Shown here: positions 21,420 to 29,950 of the stretch, piece after piece | Layout of the letters: the number at the start of each line of letters is the position of its first letter | Position numbering within the stretch: position 1 is the stretch's first letter | NCBI GenBank assembly: GCA_017440525.1 | Contig: JAFSHB010000095.1 | Coordinates: 1-32,456 of the forward strand | Source of the DNA: Oscillospiraceae bacterium | GTDB taxonomy: Bacteria; Bacillota; Clostridia; Oscillospirales; Oscillospiraceae | Length of the DNA: 32,456 bases | Direction: 5' to 3' | Made by a program: the position numbers and the translations under genes | The notes under the pieces: model-generated | What the model was told of the DNA's origin: nothing | The model's database searches: none | What the model saw: the letters and a program-made list of their open reading frames with translations, nothing else

Positions 21420-22034
21420 TTATCGGATAAAGTTCGTCACATTGCCGCTGTCGGCGGTGGGAGCAGCAGGGCCATTTTGGATGCAGTCAAGGAGCCATGC
21501 CATGTTCTTGCCGATGTTTCGCATGGTCTGCAGGCCTTCCAGATCCTGCACTGCTTCCTCTGCACCGCGGTTGGAATGGATGATGTTCCAGTAGGTGGAG
21601 GAGACCACCGGCATCTGGTTGATGGTGAAATACTTGTTCAGTACATCCATGGAAGCTGTCGTGCCGCCGCGCCTTGCACAGGCGATCGCCGCCGCAGGCT
21701 TGTGGGTCAGCGCGGCGCTTCCCGCATAGAAGAGCCTGTCCATAAAGCTCAGGAGCGTGCCGTTGGGGGAGGCGTAATACACCGGTGTGCCAAATACGAA
21801 GCCATCGGCCTCGCGGCATTTTTCGATGATATCGTTGAGACCGTCATCACCAAAGACGCAAGCGCCTTTACCCTTACAGCCGCGGCAGGCTCTGCAGCCG
21901 GTGAAGGGCACAGAGCCGATCTGGATCGTCTCCGTCCCGATCCCGGCTCGTTCCAGCTCCTTTGCAGCTTCCATCAGTGCGGTATAGGTAGCACCTTCCT
22001 TATGGGGGCTTCCGTTAAAGAGTAAAACTTTCAT
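21420..22034 (-). CDS. Flavodoxin-like FMN/NAD(P)H oxidoreductase
   Basis: A 204-aa cytoplasmic flavoprotein of the NADPH-dependent FMN reductase/flavodoxin-like group. The N-terminus MKVLLFNGSPHKEGATYTAL is the FMN phosphate loop, and GFVFGTPVYYASPNGTLLSFMDR is the flavin-contacting TPVYY segment. Between them is a Cys cluster (GCRACRGCKGKGACVFGDDG) that resembles a small iron-sulfur or metal site found in related iron-sulfur flavoproteins. The ATG at 22034 overlaps the upstream kinase stop (TGATG), with AAAGGAG 7 bases before it, so the two are one operon. Substrate unknown; it may serve redox balance. Confidence 0.9.
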   Translation of the reverse strand: MKVLLFNGSPHKEGATYTALMEAAKELERAGIGTETIQIGSVPFTGCRACRGCKGKGACVFGDDGLNDIIEKCREADGFVFGTPVYYASPNGTLLSFMDRLFYAGSAALTHKPAAAIACARRGGTTASMDVLNKYFTINQMPVVSSTYWNIIHSNRGAEEAVQDLEGLQTMRNIGKNMAWLLDCIQNGPAAPTADSGNVTNFIR

Positions 22035-23230
22035 CACTTTGCTCCTTTCTCCAGCAGAGCCTTGGCTTTTCTGGCTACGATGATCTCCTCGTTGGTATCG
22101 ACCACATAGATGCGGACCCGGCTGCCTTCCTTGGAGATATCTTCGCCGCCCTTGGGGTCGAGATTCTTTTCTTCATCCAGCTCGATGCCGAAGCACTCCA
22201 GACCGGCCAGTGCGCGCCTTCTGACCTGGATGCTCCGTCTGCCGATGCCGCCGCCGAATACCACGGCATCCACACCGCCCATGGCAGCCGTATATGCGCC
22301 GATGTATTTCTTGATGCCGTAAGCGTAGGCGTTGATTGCATTCCGGCAGTTGACATCGCCCTTCTCGGCGGCCTCCTGGATATCCCGCAGATCGTTGCTC
22401 ACACCGCCGGACATGCCGTAAAGACCACTCTTCGTCTGGAGCATGGTCTTGACTTCCTGTAAGCTCATGCCGCATTCCTCCACCAGATGGAAGATGATGT
22501 AGGGATCCATGTCACCGATACGGTTATTCTGCAGAACACCGCATTGCAGGCCCATGCCCATGGTGGTATCGATGCTCACACCGTTTTTGACAGCGCACAG
22601 ACTGCCGCTGCCGCCGAGGTGACAGCAGACCAGCTTCAGATCCTCTCTGCCCATCTCCCTGGCGGTCCATGTGGACAGATATTCCAAAGACGCACCATGG
22701 AAACCGTAGCGGCGGATGGCATGCTTTTCAGAGATCTCCACAGGGATGGGATAAAGATGGGCCTCTGGGGGCATATTGGCATGGAAGGCAGTTTCGAAAG
22801 AGCCGATCATGGGCGTGTTCGGCATCAGCTCCCGGAACTGGCGGATCGCCGCGATGTAGGGCGGGTTGTGAGCAGGGGCCACGGAATTGAAATCCGCCAT
22901 AGCCTGCAGCACATCATCAGTCAGATACTGCACGCCGGTCACGCCCTTGGCATGGACGACCTTGAAGCCCACGCAGGAGATCTCTTTCAGAGAGCGGACA
23001 CAGCCTGCCAGCAGATATTCCAGCATCATGGAGATGGCTTCCTTGTGTGTAGGGAAAGTGGCCTCCAGCTGCAGACGCTCACCGGTCCGCATCCCGCGAT
23101 GGTAGAACAGGCCCTTGGCCTGACCGACGCGCTCGGCACCGCCGGCGGCCAGGACTTTCTCTCCGGCACGCATATCAAATAGCTGATACTTGAGTGATGT
23201 GCTGCCTACATTGCAGATCAGGATATTCAT
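22034..23230 (-). CDS. Acetate kinase family protein (divergent)
   Basis: A 398-aa ASKHA-fold kinase of the acetate/propionate kinase family, which would make ATP and acetate from acetyl phosphate. It aligns throughout: NVGSTSLKYQLFD, IGSFETAFHANMP, YGFHGASLEYL, CHLGGSGSLCAV, SIDTTMGMG, NRIGDMDPYI, KSGLYGMSGGVSNDLR and VVFGGGIGRRS. Several usually fixed residues differ: the VVHGG segment reads VVHAKG, the second His of YGFHGTSH is Leu, HLGNG reads HLGGS, and the Glu of GIGEN, a Mg2+ ligand, is Arg. Catalysis or substrate may therefore be altered, so I withhold the symbol ackA. It converges on the eut operon and forms an operon with the flavodoxin-like gene. Confidence 0.88.
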   Translation of the reverse strand: MNILICNVGSTSLKYQLFDMRAGEKVLAAGGAERVGQAKGLFYHRGMRTGERLQLEATFPTHKEAISMMLEYLLAGCVRSLKEISCVGFKVVHAKGVTGVQYLTDDVLQAMADFNSVAPAHNPPYIAAIRQFRELMPNTPMIGSFETAFHANMPPEAHLYPIPVEISEKHAIRRYGFHGASLEYLSTWTAREMGREDLKLVCCHLGGSGSLCAVKNGVSIDTTMGMGLQCGVLQNNRIGDMDPYIIFHLVEECGMSLQEVKTMLQTKSGLYGMSGGVSNDLRDIQEAAEKGDVNCRNAINAYAYGIKKYIGAYTAAMGGVDAVVFGGGIGRRSIQVRRRALAGLECFGIELDEEKNLDPKGGEDISKEGSRVRIYVVDTNEEIIVARKAKALLEKGAK

Positions 23231-23278
23231 AGTCAGTCCTCCGTAGCTTTCATGACTTGATAAGTTTTTGATATATCC

Positions 23279-23307
23279 ATTCTATCAGATATTTGCACAG
23301 AAAACAA
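23279..23307 (-). promoter_or_regulatory. Promoter of the acetate-kinase-family gene
   Basis: On the minus strand TTGTTT (23307-23302), 17 bases, TAGAAT (23284-23279). The leader is about 42 bases with GGAGG before the ATG at 23230. Confidence 0.65.
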
Positions 23308-23506
23308 CTCGCGATCAGCTTTTAAGGACAGCATCGGGGCCAAGGCGGATCTCACGGCAGGATCTGCGAGGAAACGGCAGGCCGACAAGTGATATCCGGA
23401 GCGTCGGCGTGGTGTATCGCAGGTCATTTTCGTCGGAAAAAGAGAGATCTGTAGAATCAGTCAAAAGATGATTTCGCCGCGGAGCAAAAGTAGTCGAAAT
23501 CCCGTG
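23308..23506. other. Gap between divergent promoters, no gene seen
   Basis: About 200 bases between the kinase promoter and the purine promoter. Short open frames on both strands have no ribosome binding site and no recognisable protein. The stretch contains GGATCTCACGGCAGGATC and CGGCAGGCCGACAAG, but no hairpin with a U-tract. It could hold operator sites for a purine regulator, yet I see no clear PurBox pair. Confidence 0.5.
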
Positions 23507-23535
23507 TTGACGGGAGCGCTGAGCTTTGGTAGAAT
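23507..23535 (+). promoter_or_regulatory. Promoter of the purine operon
   Basis: TTGACG (23507-23512), a 17-base spacer and TAGAAT (23530-23535). Transcription would begin near 23542, just before the riboswitch. Confidence 0.85.
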
Positions 23536-23552
23536 AGTCGTGTAATTGAATG

Positions 23553-23624
23553 ACCATGCTGCGACTGGCGGAACGTGGAGCACCACAAGGGAACTGCATG
23601 GATGAAAAGCCGTCCGCCTGGGCA
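23553..23624 (+). ncRNA. ZTP riboswitch (pfl motif)
   Basis: The leader has the conserved pfl/ZTP elements in order: GCGACTGGCG (23561-23570), GAACGTGGAGCACCAC (23571-23586), GGGAACTGCATGG (about 23590-23602) and the signature 3' element CCGTCCGCCTGGGCA (23610-23624). This class senses ZTP/ZMP, which build up when 10-formyl-THF is low, and switches on purine and one-carbon genes. It is followed at once by an intrinsic terminator, so it probably controls transcription read-through into purE. Confidence 0.92.
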
Positions 23625-23668
23625 GTCTGATCGTATGCGCATGCTATCAGTCTGTCTTTTTGCTTTTT
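23623..23668 (+). terminator. Riboswitch-controlled terminator
   Basis: CAGTCTGATCGTAT (23623-23636) pairs with ATGCTATCAGTCTG (23641-23654) around GCGC, with two mismatches and one G-U, then TCTTTTTGCTTTTT. Its left arm starts within the last bases of the riboswitch signature, so ligand binding can compete with it. Confidence 0.75.
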
Positions 23669-23690
23669 ATCTGAAAAAGGGAGGAACTGT

Positions 23691-24182
23691 ATGAAGAAAG
23701 TCGGTATCGTTATGGGCAGTACCAGCGATCTGCCCGTTGTCGAAAAGGCGATCCATGTCCTGCAGGAGTATGGTGTTCCTGTAGAAGTGCGCGTTTTGTC
23801 CGCTCACCGTTGCCCAAATGAAGCAAGAGACTTTGCTGCATCTGCACGGGAGAGCGGTTTTTCTGTTTTGATCGCGGCAGCCGGTATGGCAGCCCATCTG
23901 GCAGGTGCGCTTGCAGCCAATACGACATTGCCTGTGATCGGCATCCCCTGTAAGTCCACCAACCTTGACGGTATGGACGCTCTGCTGTCCACGGTCATGA
24001 TGCCCTCCGGCATCCCTGTGGCTGCCGTTGCGATCGACGGCGCCAAGAATGCCGCCCTTTTGGCGATCCAGATCATGGCAGTGACCGATGAGGCCCTTGC
24101 CGCCAAGCTGGAGCAGGCCAGAAAAGAAGGCACCGAAGCTGTGCTCAAGGCTGATGCTGAGCTCCGTGCCAAATATCACTAA
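23691..24182 (+). CDS. purE: 5-(Carboxyamino)imidazole ribonucleotide mutase / AIR carboxylase PurE
   Basis: A 163-aa purine-pathway enzyme that yields CAIR. Motifs: GIVMGSTSDLPVVEKA, RVLSAHRCPNEARD, IAAAGMAAHLAGALAANT, PVIGIPCKSTNLDGMDALLS, MPSGIPVAAVAIDGAKNAALLA. The SAHR and AAGMAAHL regions resemble class I (mutase) PurE, which needs PurK, while the AIDGAKNAALLA segment is closer to types found without PurK. No purK is present in this operon. GGGAGG lies 8 bases before ATG 23691. First gene under the ZTP riboswitch. Confidence 0.96.
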   Translation: MKKVGIVMGSTSDLPVVEKAIHVLQEYGVPVEVRVLSAHRCPNEARDFAASARESGFSVLIAAAGMAAHLAGALAANTTLPVIGIPCKSTNLDGMDALLSTVMMPSGIPVAAVAIDGAKNAALLAIQIMAVTDEALAAKLEQARKEGTEAVLKADAELRAKYH

Positions 24183-24221
24183 GTTAGAAAATAATTTATC
24201 ATACAAATGGAGGAACTGACT

Positions 24222-24902
24222 ATGAAACTCGTGTACACCGGCAAGACCAAGAATGTTTACGCTCTGGAAAATGGCAACTATCTGCTGAAGTTCAAGGACG
24301 ACTGCACCGGCAAGGACGGCGTGTTCGATCCCGGTGAGAACTCTGTGGGCCTCACCATCGAAGGTGTGGGCGATGTCAATCTGCGTATGTCCATCTACTT
24401 CTTCGAGAAGATCAATGCCGCCGGCATCAAGACCCACTATGTCAGCGCCGACCTGAATGAGACCACCATGGAGGTCCTGCCTGCAAAGCCTTTCGGTCAG
24501 GGTCTGGAGGTCATCTGCCGTCATAAGGCTGTCGGCTCCTTCATCCGCCGCTACGGTCAGTACATCGCAGAGGGCGCCGATCTCGATGCCTATGTCGAGT
24601 GCACCTTCAAGAATGACGAGCTGGGCGATCCTCTGGTCACCAAGGAAGGTCTGATCGCGCTGAATGTCATGACCGATGAGCAGTATGAGTCTGTCAAGTC
24701 CATGACCCAGAAGATCACCCAGATCGTGGCTGACGATCTGAAGGAGAAAGGCATGGTCCTGTATGATATCAAGTTTGAGTACGGCTACGATGCCAACGGC
24801 GATGTCATGCTGATCGACGAGATCGCTTCCGGCAATATGCGTGTTTATAAGGACGGTCAGTATATCGATCCTATGACCCTGTCCAAGCTGTTCTTTGCCT
24901 GA
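24222..24902 (+). CDS. purC: SAICAR synthetase PurC
   Basis: A 226-aa ATP-dependent ligase joining aspartate to CAIR. It starts [20 protein letters not shown] and shows [18 protein letters not shown] (ATP-binding loop), [27 protein letters not shown] and [20 protein letters not shown] with the metal-binding acidic residues. The ATG at 24222 lies 8 bases after GGAGG (24209-24213); an ATG at 24207 overlaps that site. Codon bias is strong here and through the operon, as expected for high expression. Confidence 0.97.
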   Translation: MKLVYTGKTKNVYALENGNYLLKFKDDCTGKDGVFDPGENSVGLTIEGVGDVNLRMSIYFFEKINAAGIKTHYVSADLNETTMEVLPAKPFGQGLEVICRHKAVGSFIRRYGQYIAEGADLDAYVECTFKNDELGDPLVTKEGLIALNVMTDEQYESVKSMTQKITQIVADDLKEKGMVLYDIKFEYGYDANGDVMLIDEIASGNMRVYKDGQYIDPMTLSKLFFA

Positions 24903-24927
24903 TCTGTAAAATAGGAGAAAATGAGCC

Positions 24928-26349
24928 ATGGGTGGTTTTTTTGGTGTCATTTCAAAAAATGACTGTATGCTGGATCTGTTCTTCGGTGTTGACTACCACT
25001 CTCATCTGGGCACTCGCCGCGGCGGTATCGCCGTATATGATGAGGAGACCGGCTTCCACCGTCAGATCCACAATATCGAGAACTCTCCGTTCAGAACGAA
25101 GTTCGAGAAAGACCTGAGCGAATTCCGCGGCTGCAGCGGTATCGGCTGTATCAGCGATTCCGACCCTCAACCGCTGCTGGTCCGGTCCCATCTTGGTATG
25201 TACGCCATCTCTACCATTGGCAACATCAGCAATGCCGATGAACTGGTGGCCCAGTATTTTTCCGATCATCACCATCAGTTCATGGTCATGAGCTCCGGCA
25301 AGGTCAATGATTCCGAGCTGGTGGCAGCACTGATCAACCAGAAGGAAGATCTCGTTTCCGGCATCCGCAACGCGCAGGAGCTGATCAAGGGCTCTATCAC
25401 CATCATGCTCCTGACCAAGGATGGCATCATCGTTGCCCGTGATAAGGTGGGAAGACTGCCTGTCCACATCGGCAAGCGTGAGGACGGCTTCAGCGTGTCG
25501 ATCGAATCGTTTGCCTATCAGAAGCTGGAATATGAAGACTACTATGAGCTTGGCCCGCAGGAGATCGTAAAGCTCACGGCCGAAAGTATGGAGACACTCT
25601 CTCCTGCCGGTAAGGAGATGAAGATCTGTGCGTTCCTCTGGTCTTACTACGGCTACCCCAACTCCAACTATGAAGGCACCAATGTGGAGATGGTCCGCAC
25701 CCGAAACGGTGAGATCATGGCCCGTGACGAGATGGCGCGCGGCGGTGTACCGGATGTGGACTACGTGGCAGGTGTGCCGGACAGCGGTGTGCCCCATGCC
25801 ATCGGTTATGCCAATGAATGCGGCGGCAAATTTGCACGCCCCTTCGTCAAATATACGCCCACGTGGTCCAGATCCTTCATGTCTGAGAATTCCAATGTGC
25901 GAAGCCGTGTTGCCAAGATGAAGCAGATCCCCGTTCCGGAACTGATAAAGGATAAAAAGCTGCTGTTCGTGGACGACAGCATCGTTCGCGGCACCCAGCT
26001 GCAGGAGACTGTAGACTTCATCTATGCCAACGGTGCGAAGGAAGTGCATATGCGATCTGCTTGCCCTCCCATCATGTATCCGTGTAAGTTCCTCAGCTTC
26101 TCTCGCAGCAATTCCGATATGGCTCTTCTGGCACGCCGTATGGTGCAGGAACTGGAGGGCTTCGAGGGCCAGAAGCATCTGGATGAATATGCCGATGCAA
26201 ACACCAAGCGTGGCCAGTGTCTGCTGAGCCACATCTGTGAGACCTTCGGCTTCACTTCTCTCGGTTATCAGTCTCTCGATGGCCTTTTGGAAGCCATCGG
26301 TATCGATCGCGATAAAGTTTGCACCTATTGTTGGAATGGAAAGGAATAA
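24928..26349 (+). CDS. purF: Amidophosphoribosyltransferase PurF lacking the catalytic Cys
   Basis: A 473-aa PRPP amidotransferase, first committed step of purine synthesis. The phosphoribosyltransferase half is intact: [16 protein letters not shown] loop (about 348-358), [14 protein letters not shown], and the Fe-S cysteines C234, C386, C465 and C468. The N-terminal glutaminase half is altered: it starts [13 protein letters not shown] instead of MCGIxG, so the residue after Met is Gly and the nucleophile is missing, and the RYST region reads ISDS. GNISN remains. It may use free ammonia or a partner glutaminase. The ATG at 24928 has AGGAG (24913-24917) 10 bases upstream; an ATG at 24921 is out of frame. 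Confidence 0.93.
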   Translation: MGGFFGVISKNDCMLDLFFGVDYHSHLGTRRGGIAVYDEETGFHRQIHNIENSPFRTKFEKDLSEFRGCSGIGCISDSDPQPLLVRSHLGMYAISTIGNISNADELVAQYFSDHHHQFMVMSSGKVNDSELVAALINQKEDLVSGIRNAQELIKGSITIMLLTKDGIIVARDKVGRLPVHIGKREDGFSVSIESFAYQKLEYEDYYELGPQEIVKLTAESMETLSPAGKEMKICAFLWSYYGYPNSNYEGTNVEMVRTRNGEIMARDEMARGGVPDVDYVAGVPDSGVPHAIGYANECGGKFARPFVKYTPTWSRSFMSENSNVRSRVAKMKQIPVPELIKDKKLLFVDDSIVRGTQLQETVDFIYANGAKEVHMRSACPPIMYPCKFLSFSRSNSDMALLARRMVQELEGFEGQKHLDEYADANTKRGQCLLSHICETFGFTSLGYQSLDGLLEAIGIDRDKVCTYCWNGKE

Positions 26350-26354
26350 CGAAA

Positions 26355-27398
26355 ATGGATAATTCTCATTCTGCTTCCTACGCCGCAGCCGGCGTAGATG
26401 TTACCGCAGGTTATGAAGCGGTCCGCCGTATCAAGCCCATGGTGGAGAGCACCTATATCCCCGGCGTCATGGGTACGCTGGGCGGCTTCGGCGGTATGTT
26501 CGCTCCCGATATGTCCGGCATGAAGAAGCCTGTTCTGGTCTCCGGTACCGACGGTGTCGGCACCAAGCTGAAGCTGGCGTTCCTGATGGACAAGCACGAT
26601 ACCGTCGGTATCGACTGTGTGGCCATGTGTGTCAATGATATCGTCTGCGGCGGCGCGAGCCCTATGTTCTTCCTGGATTATATCGCCTGCGGAAAGAACG
26701 ATCCTGCCCGCATCGCGGATATCGTCTCCGGTATCACCGAGGGCTGCCGTCAGTCCGAGTGTGCGCTGGTCGGCGGAGAGACTGCCGAGATGCCCGGTTT
26801 CTATCCTGTGGATGAATACGATCTGGCCGGCTTCTCCGTGGGTATCGTGGACGAAGAAAAGGTCATCGACGGCAAGAAGCTGGCGGAAGGCGATGTGCTG
26901 ATCGGCCTTGCATCCTCCGGTGTCCACTCCAACGGCTTCTCGCTGGTCCGTAAGGTCTTCGATGTGGAGAATGCCGATATCAAGTCTCCCATGGAAGAGC
27001 TGGGAGGCAAGAGCCTGGGCGAGACCCTGCTGGCTCCTACCCGCATCTATGTCAAGGCTGTCAAAGCCTGTCTGAAGGACGGCGTGGATATCCATGCGAT
27101 CAGCCATATCACCGGCGGCGGCTTCTACGAGAATGTGCCCCGTATGATGACCGATGGTCTGACAGCGCAGATCAGGCTGGATTCCTTCCCCAGACTGCCC
27201 ATCTTCGATCTGATCCAGAAGACCGGAAATATCCCCGAGCGCGATATGTACAACACCTTCAATATGGGCATCGGCATGATTCTGGCAGTTCCCGCCGATC
27301 AAGCCGCCAAGGCCATGGAGGCGCTGAAGTCTGTCGGTGAGACTGCCTATGAGATCGGCAAGGTCGTGGCAGGCGAAGCCGGTGTCGAACTGGTGTAA
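26355..27398 (+). CDS. purM: AIR synthetase PurM
   Basis: A 347-aa enzyme closing the imidazole ring (FGAM + ATP to AIR). Motifs: [119 protein letters not shown] and [12 protein letters not shown]. The ATG at 26355 comes 6 bases after the purF stop, with AAAGGA overlapping the purF end; the longer frame upstream is within purF. Confidence 0.97.
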   Translation: MDNSHSASYAAAGVDVTAGYEAVRRIKPMVESTYIPGVMGTLGGFGGMFAPDMSGMKKPVLVSGTDGVGTKLKLAFLMDKHDTVGIDCVAMCVNDIVCGGASPMFFLDYIACGKNDPARIADIVSGITEGCRQSECALVGGETAEMPGFYPVDEYDLAGFSVGIVDEEKVIDGKKLAEGDVLIGLASSGVHSNGFSLVRKVFDVENADIKSPMEELGGKSLGETLLAPTRIYVKAVKACLKDGVDIHAISHITGGGFYENVPRMMTDGLTAQIRLDSFPRLPIFDLIQKTGNIPERDMYNTFNMGIGMILAVPADQAAKAMEALKSVGETAYEIGKVVAGEAGVELV

Positions 27399-27401
27399 GC
27401 T

Positions 27402-28034
27402 ATGAAGAATATCGCGGTCCTGGTCTCCGGCGGCGGCACGAACCTGCAGGCTCTGCTGGATGCCGAAAAACGGGGCGAGATCCCCGGCGGCAAGATCACA
27501 GCGGTCATCTCTTCCTGTGAGGGAGCCTATGCGCTGGAGCGAGCAAAGAACGCCGGTGTCCCCGGCTATGTGATCAAAAGAAAAGACTATGCTTCCAACA
27601 AGGCTATGACTGTGGCATTGACTGAGAAGCTGAAAGAACTGGATATCGACCTTGTGGTCCTGGCAGGCTTTATGACCATTCTGACAGAAGAGATGGTGAG
27701 AGCCTATCCCAATGCGATCATCAATGTCCATCCGGCGCTGATCCCATCCTTCTGCGGCGAGGGCTTTTATGGCCTCCATGTCCACGAGAGAGCGCTGGCC
27801 TATGGTGTCAAGGTCTCCGGTGCGACGGTCCATTTCGTCTCCGAGGAGTGTGACGGCGGCCCCATCATCTTGCAGAAGGCAGTGGAGGTGCTGGAGGGGG
27901 ATACCCCTGAGATCCTGCAGCGCCGTATCATGGAGCAGGCCGAATGGGTCATCATGCCAAAGGCTGTTGCCCTGTTCTGTCAGGACAGATTGAAAGTGGA
28001 AGGACGAAAAGTCCACATTTTAGAAAAGGAGTAA
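27402..28034 (+). CDS. purN: GAR transformylase PurN
   Basis: A 210-aa formyl-THF-dependent enzyme adding the first formyl group. Motifs: IAVLVSGGGTNLQALLDAE, DLVVLAGFMTIL, INVHPALIPSF (catalytic Asn and His), GATVHFVSEECDGGPIILQ (catalytic Asp) and QAEWVIMPKAVALF. ATG 27402 is 4 bases after the purM stop; no clear Shine-Dalgarno is seen, so translation is probably coupled. Confidence 0.96.
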   Translation: MKNIAVLVSGGGTNLQALLDAEKRGEIPGGKITAVISSCEGAYALERAKNAGVPGYVIKRKDYASNKAMTVALTEKLKELDIDLVVLAGFMTILTEEMVRAYPNAIINVHPALIPSFCGEGFYGLHVHERALAYGVKVSGATVHFVSEECDGGPIILQKAVEVLEGDTPEILQRRIMEQAEWVIMPKAVALFCQDRLKVEGRKVHILEKE

Positions 28035-28041
28035 AGAGTAA

Positions 28042-28755
28042 ATGCAGACTTACGATATGATCAAGCTGCTGCTTGAGAATGCATACCCCGGCCGCGGCAT
28101 CATGCTGGGCCGCTCTGCGGACAACAAGAGCGCTGTCATTGCCTACTTCATCATGGGCCGCAGCGAAAACAGCCGCAACCGTATTTTTGAGGAGACTGAG
28201 GATGGCATCCGTACCAAGGCTTTCGATGAGAGCAAGATGGTCGATCCCTCCCTTATCATCTATCATCCCGTCCGTGTTCTGGGCACCGATACCATCGTTA
28301 CCAACGGCGACCAGACCGACACGGTCCGTGACGGCCTGCTGGCAGGCAAGGAGTTCTCTCAGTCCCTGCGCACCCGTCAGTTCGAGCCCGATCCCCCCAA
28401 TCTGACTCCCAGGATCTCCGGTATCGTCCATGCCAACGGTGACTACGATCTGTCCATCCTGAAGTCTGCCTGCGGCGACGGTTCTTCCAACCGCCGCTAT
28501 ACCTTCGAGTATGAAGCACCTCTGGCCGGTCAGGGCCACTTCATCCACACCTATAATGAGAACCTGGATCCTCTGCCTTCCTTTGAAGGCGAGCCCCGTC
28601 AGGTGACCATCACTGCTCCCGATGCCAAGACCCTTGGCGATGCGCTGTGGGCCGCTCTGAATGAGGACAATAAGGTATCTCTCTTTGTCCGTTACATCGA
28701 CCTTGCCACCGGCGAGACCGATACCAAGATCTACTATAAACATCTGGAGGGTTGA
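28042..28755 (+). CDS. purO: IMP cyclohydrolase, PurO type
   Basis: A 237-aa protein of the PurO family (PF07826-like) that closes FAICAR to IMP. This family was first described in Archaea and replaces the N-terminal domain of bifunctional PurH. Motifs: LLLENAYPGRGIMLGRS, AYFIMGRSENSRNRIF, DPSLIIYHPVRV, VTNGDQTDTVRDGL, EPDPPNLTPRISGI and GQGHFIHTYNEN. ATG 28042 is preceded by AAAGGAGT. It sits beside the stand-alone AICAR transformylase, which supports the split arrangement. Confidence 0.93.
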   Translation: MQTYDMIKLLLENAYPGRGIMLGRSADNKSAVIAYFIMGRSENSRNRIFEETEDGIRTKAFDESKMVDPSLIIYHPVRVLGTDTIVTNGDQTDTVRDGLLAGKEFSQSLRTRQFEPDPPNLTPRISGIVHANGDYDLSILKSACGDGSSNRRYTFEYEAPLAGQGHFIHTYNENLDPLPSFEGEPRQVTITAPDAKTLGDALWAALNEDNKVSLFVRYIDLATGETDTKIYYKHLEG

Positions 28756-28758
28756 GAA

Positions 28759-29931
28759 ATGAAAGAACTGGAACTGAAGTATGGCTGTAATCCCAATCAG
28801 AAGCCTTCCAGCATCTGTATGGATGAAGGCGAACTGCCCCTGACCGTGCTCAACGGCAGACCCGGCTATATCAACTTTATGGATGCGCTGAACTCCTGGC
28901 AGTTGGTCAAGGCGCTGAAGAAGGCCACCGGTATCGCTGCTGCTGCCTCCTTCAAGCATGTCTCTCCCGCCGGTGTCGCGCTGGGCACGCCTCTGACCGA
29001 GGTGGAGAAGAAGATCTACTTTGCAGATGGCTGTGATACCTCTCCCATCGCCTGCGCTTACATCAAGGCCCGCGGCGCTGACCGTCTTTGCTCTTACGGC
29101 GACTGGGCCGCTCTGAGCGAAGTCTGTGACGCTGCTACTGCCCGTTACATCGCCGGTGAAGTCTCCGACGGTGTCATCGCTCCCGGCTACACCGATGAAG
29201 CACTGGAGATCCTCAAGACCAAGCGCAAGGGTGGCTACAATGTGGTCCAGATCGACCCCAATTATGAGCCCTCTCCCATCGAGTGCCGCCATATCTACGG
29301 CATCACCTTCAAGCAGGGCTATAACGATCTCGAGATCAATGAAGAAATGCTGGGCAACATCGTGACTGAGAACAAGACGCTGACGCAGGAAGCCAAGAAC
29401 GACCTGCTGATCTCTCTGATCACCCTGAAGTACACCCAGTCCAACTCCGTCTGCTATGTCAAGAACGGTCAGACCATTGGTGTTGGTGCCGGTCAGCAGA
29501 GCCGTATCCACTGCACCAGACTGGCAGGCAGCAAGGCTGATAACTGGATGCTCCGTCAGCATCCCAAGACTCTGGCTCTGCCTTTCCTCGATGATATCCG
29601 CCGCGCCGAGCGTGACAATGCTATCGATGTCTACATCTCCGATGAGTATGAGGATGTTCTGGCCGAAGGCACCTGGCAGACCATCTTCAAGACCAGACCC
29701 GAAGCACTGACTCCCGAAGAGAAGAAGGCATGGATCGCCACCAATACCGGTGTCTCCGTCGGCTCCGATGCATTCTTCCCCTTTGGCGACAATGTGGAGC
29801 GCGCCAGAAAGTCCGGCGTGGAGTACATCGTCCAGCCCGGCGGTTCTATCCGTGATGATAATGTCATCGCCACCTGCAACAAGTACGGTATCGTGATGGC
29901 CTTCACCGGCATGAGACTGTTCCACCACTGA
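28759..29931 (+). CDS. Stand-alone AICAR transformylase
   Basis: A 390-aa protein corresponding to the C-terminal half of PurH, which formylates AICAR using 10-formyl-THF. Motifs: LKYGCNPNQKPSSI, FMDALNSWQLVKAL, AAASFKHVSPAGVA, YSDWAALSE-like GDWAALSEVCDAATA, IAGEVSDGVIAPGYT, YTQSNSVCYVKNGQTIGVGA, QQSRIHCTRLAGSKAD, SDAFFPFGDNVERA and YIVQPGGSIRDDNVI. The MGS-like cyclohydrolase domain of PurH is absent; its job is taken by the PurO gene 3 bases upstream. Often annotated as purH or purH-like. Confidence 0.95.
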   Translation: MKELELKYGCNPNQKPSSICMDEGELPLTVLNGRPGYINFMDALNSWQLVKALKKATGIAAAASFKHVSPAGVALGTPLTEVEKKIYFADGCDTSPIACAYIKARGADRLCSYGDWAALSEVCDAATARYIAGEVSDGVIAPGYTDEALEILKTKRKGGYNVVQIDPNYEPSPIECRHIYGITFKQGYNDLEINEEMLGNIVTENKTLTQEAKNDLLISLITLKYTQSNSVCYVKNGQTIGVGAGQQSRIHCTRLAGSKADNWMLRQHPKTLALPFLDDIRRAERDNAIDVYISDEYEDVLAEGTWQTIFKTRPEALTPEEKKAWIATNTGVSVGSDAFFPFGDNVERARKSGVEYIVQPGGSIRDDNVIATCNKYGIVMAFTGMRLFHH

Positions 29932-29950
29932 TAAAGGAGTTTAACGCCCT

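Noticed and set aside
23233..23599. Short minus-strand frames in the gap before purE
   Set aside because: They overlap the pur promoter, the ZTP riboswitch or the kinase leader and have no start signals.
23553..23624. Guanine or FMN riboswitch before purE
   Set aside because: The conserved purine-aptamer junction and the FMN RFN element are missing, while the pfl/ZTP elements are all present in order.
27952..29928. A 658-codon minus-strand frame opposite purO and the AICAR transformylase gene
   Set aside because: Long antisense frames arise from the strong codon bias in this operon; both sense genes are unambiguous.
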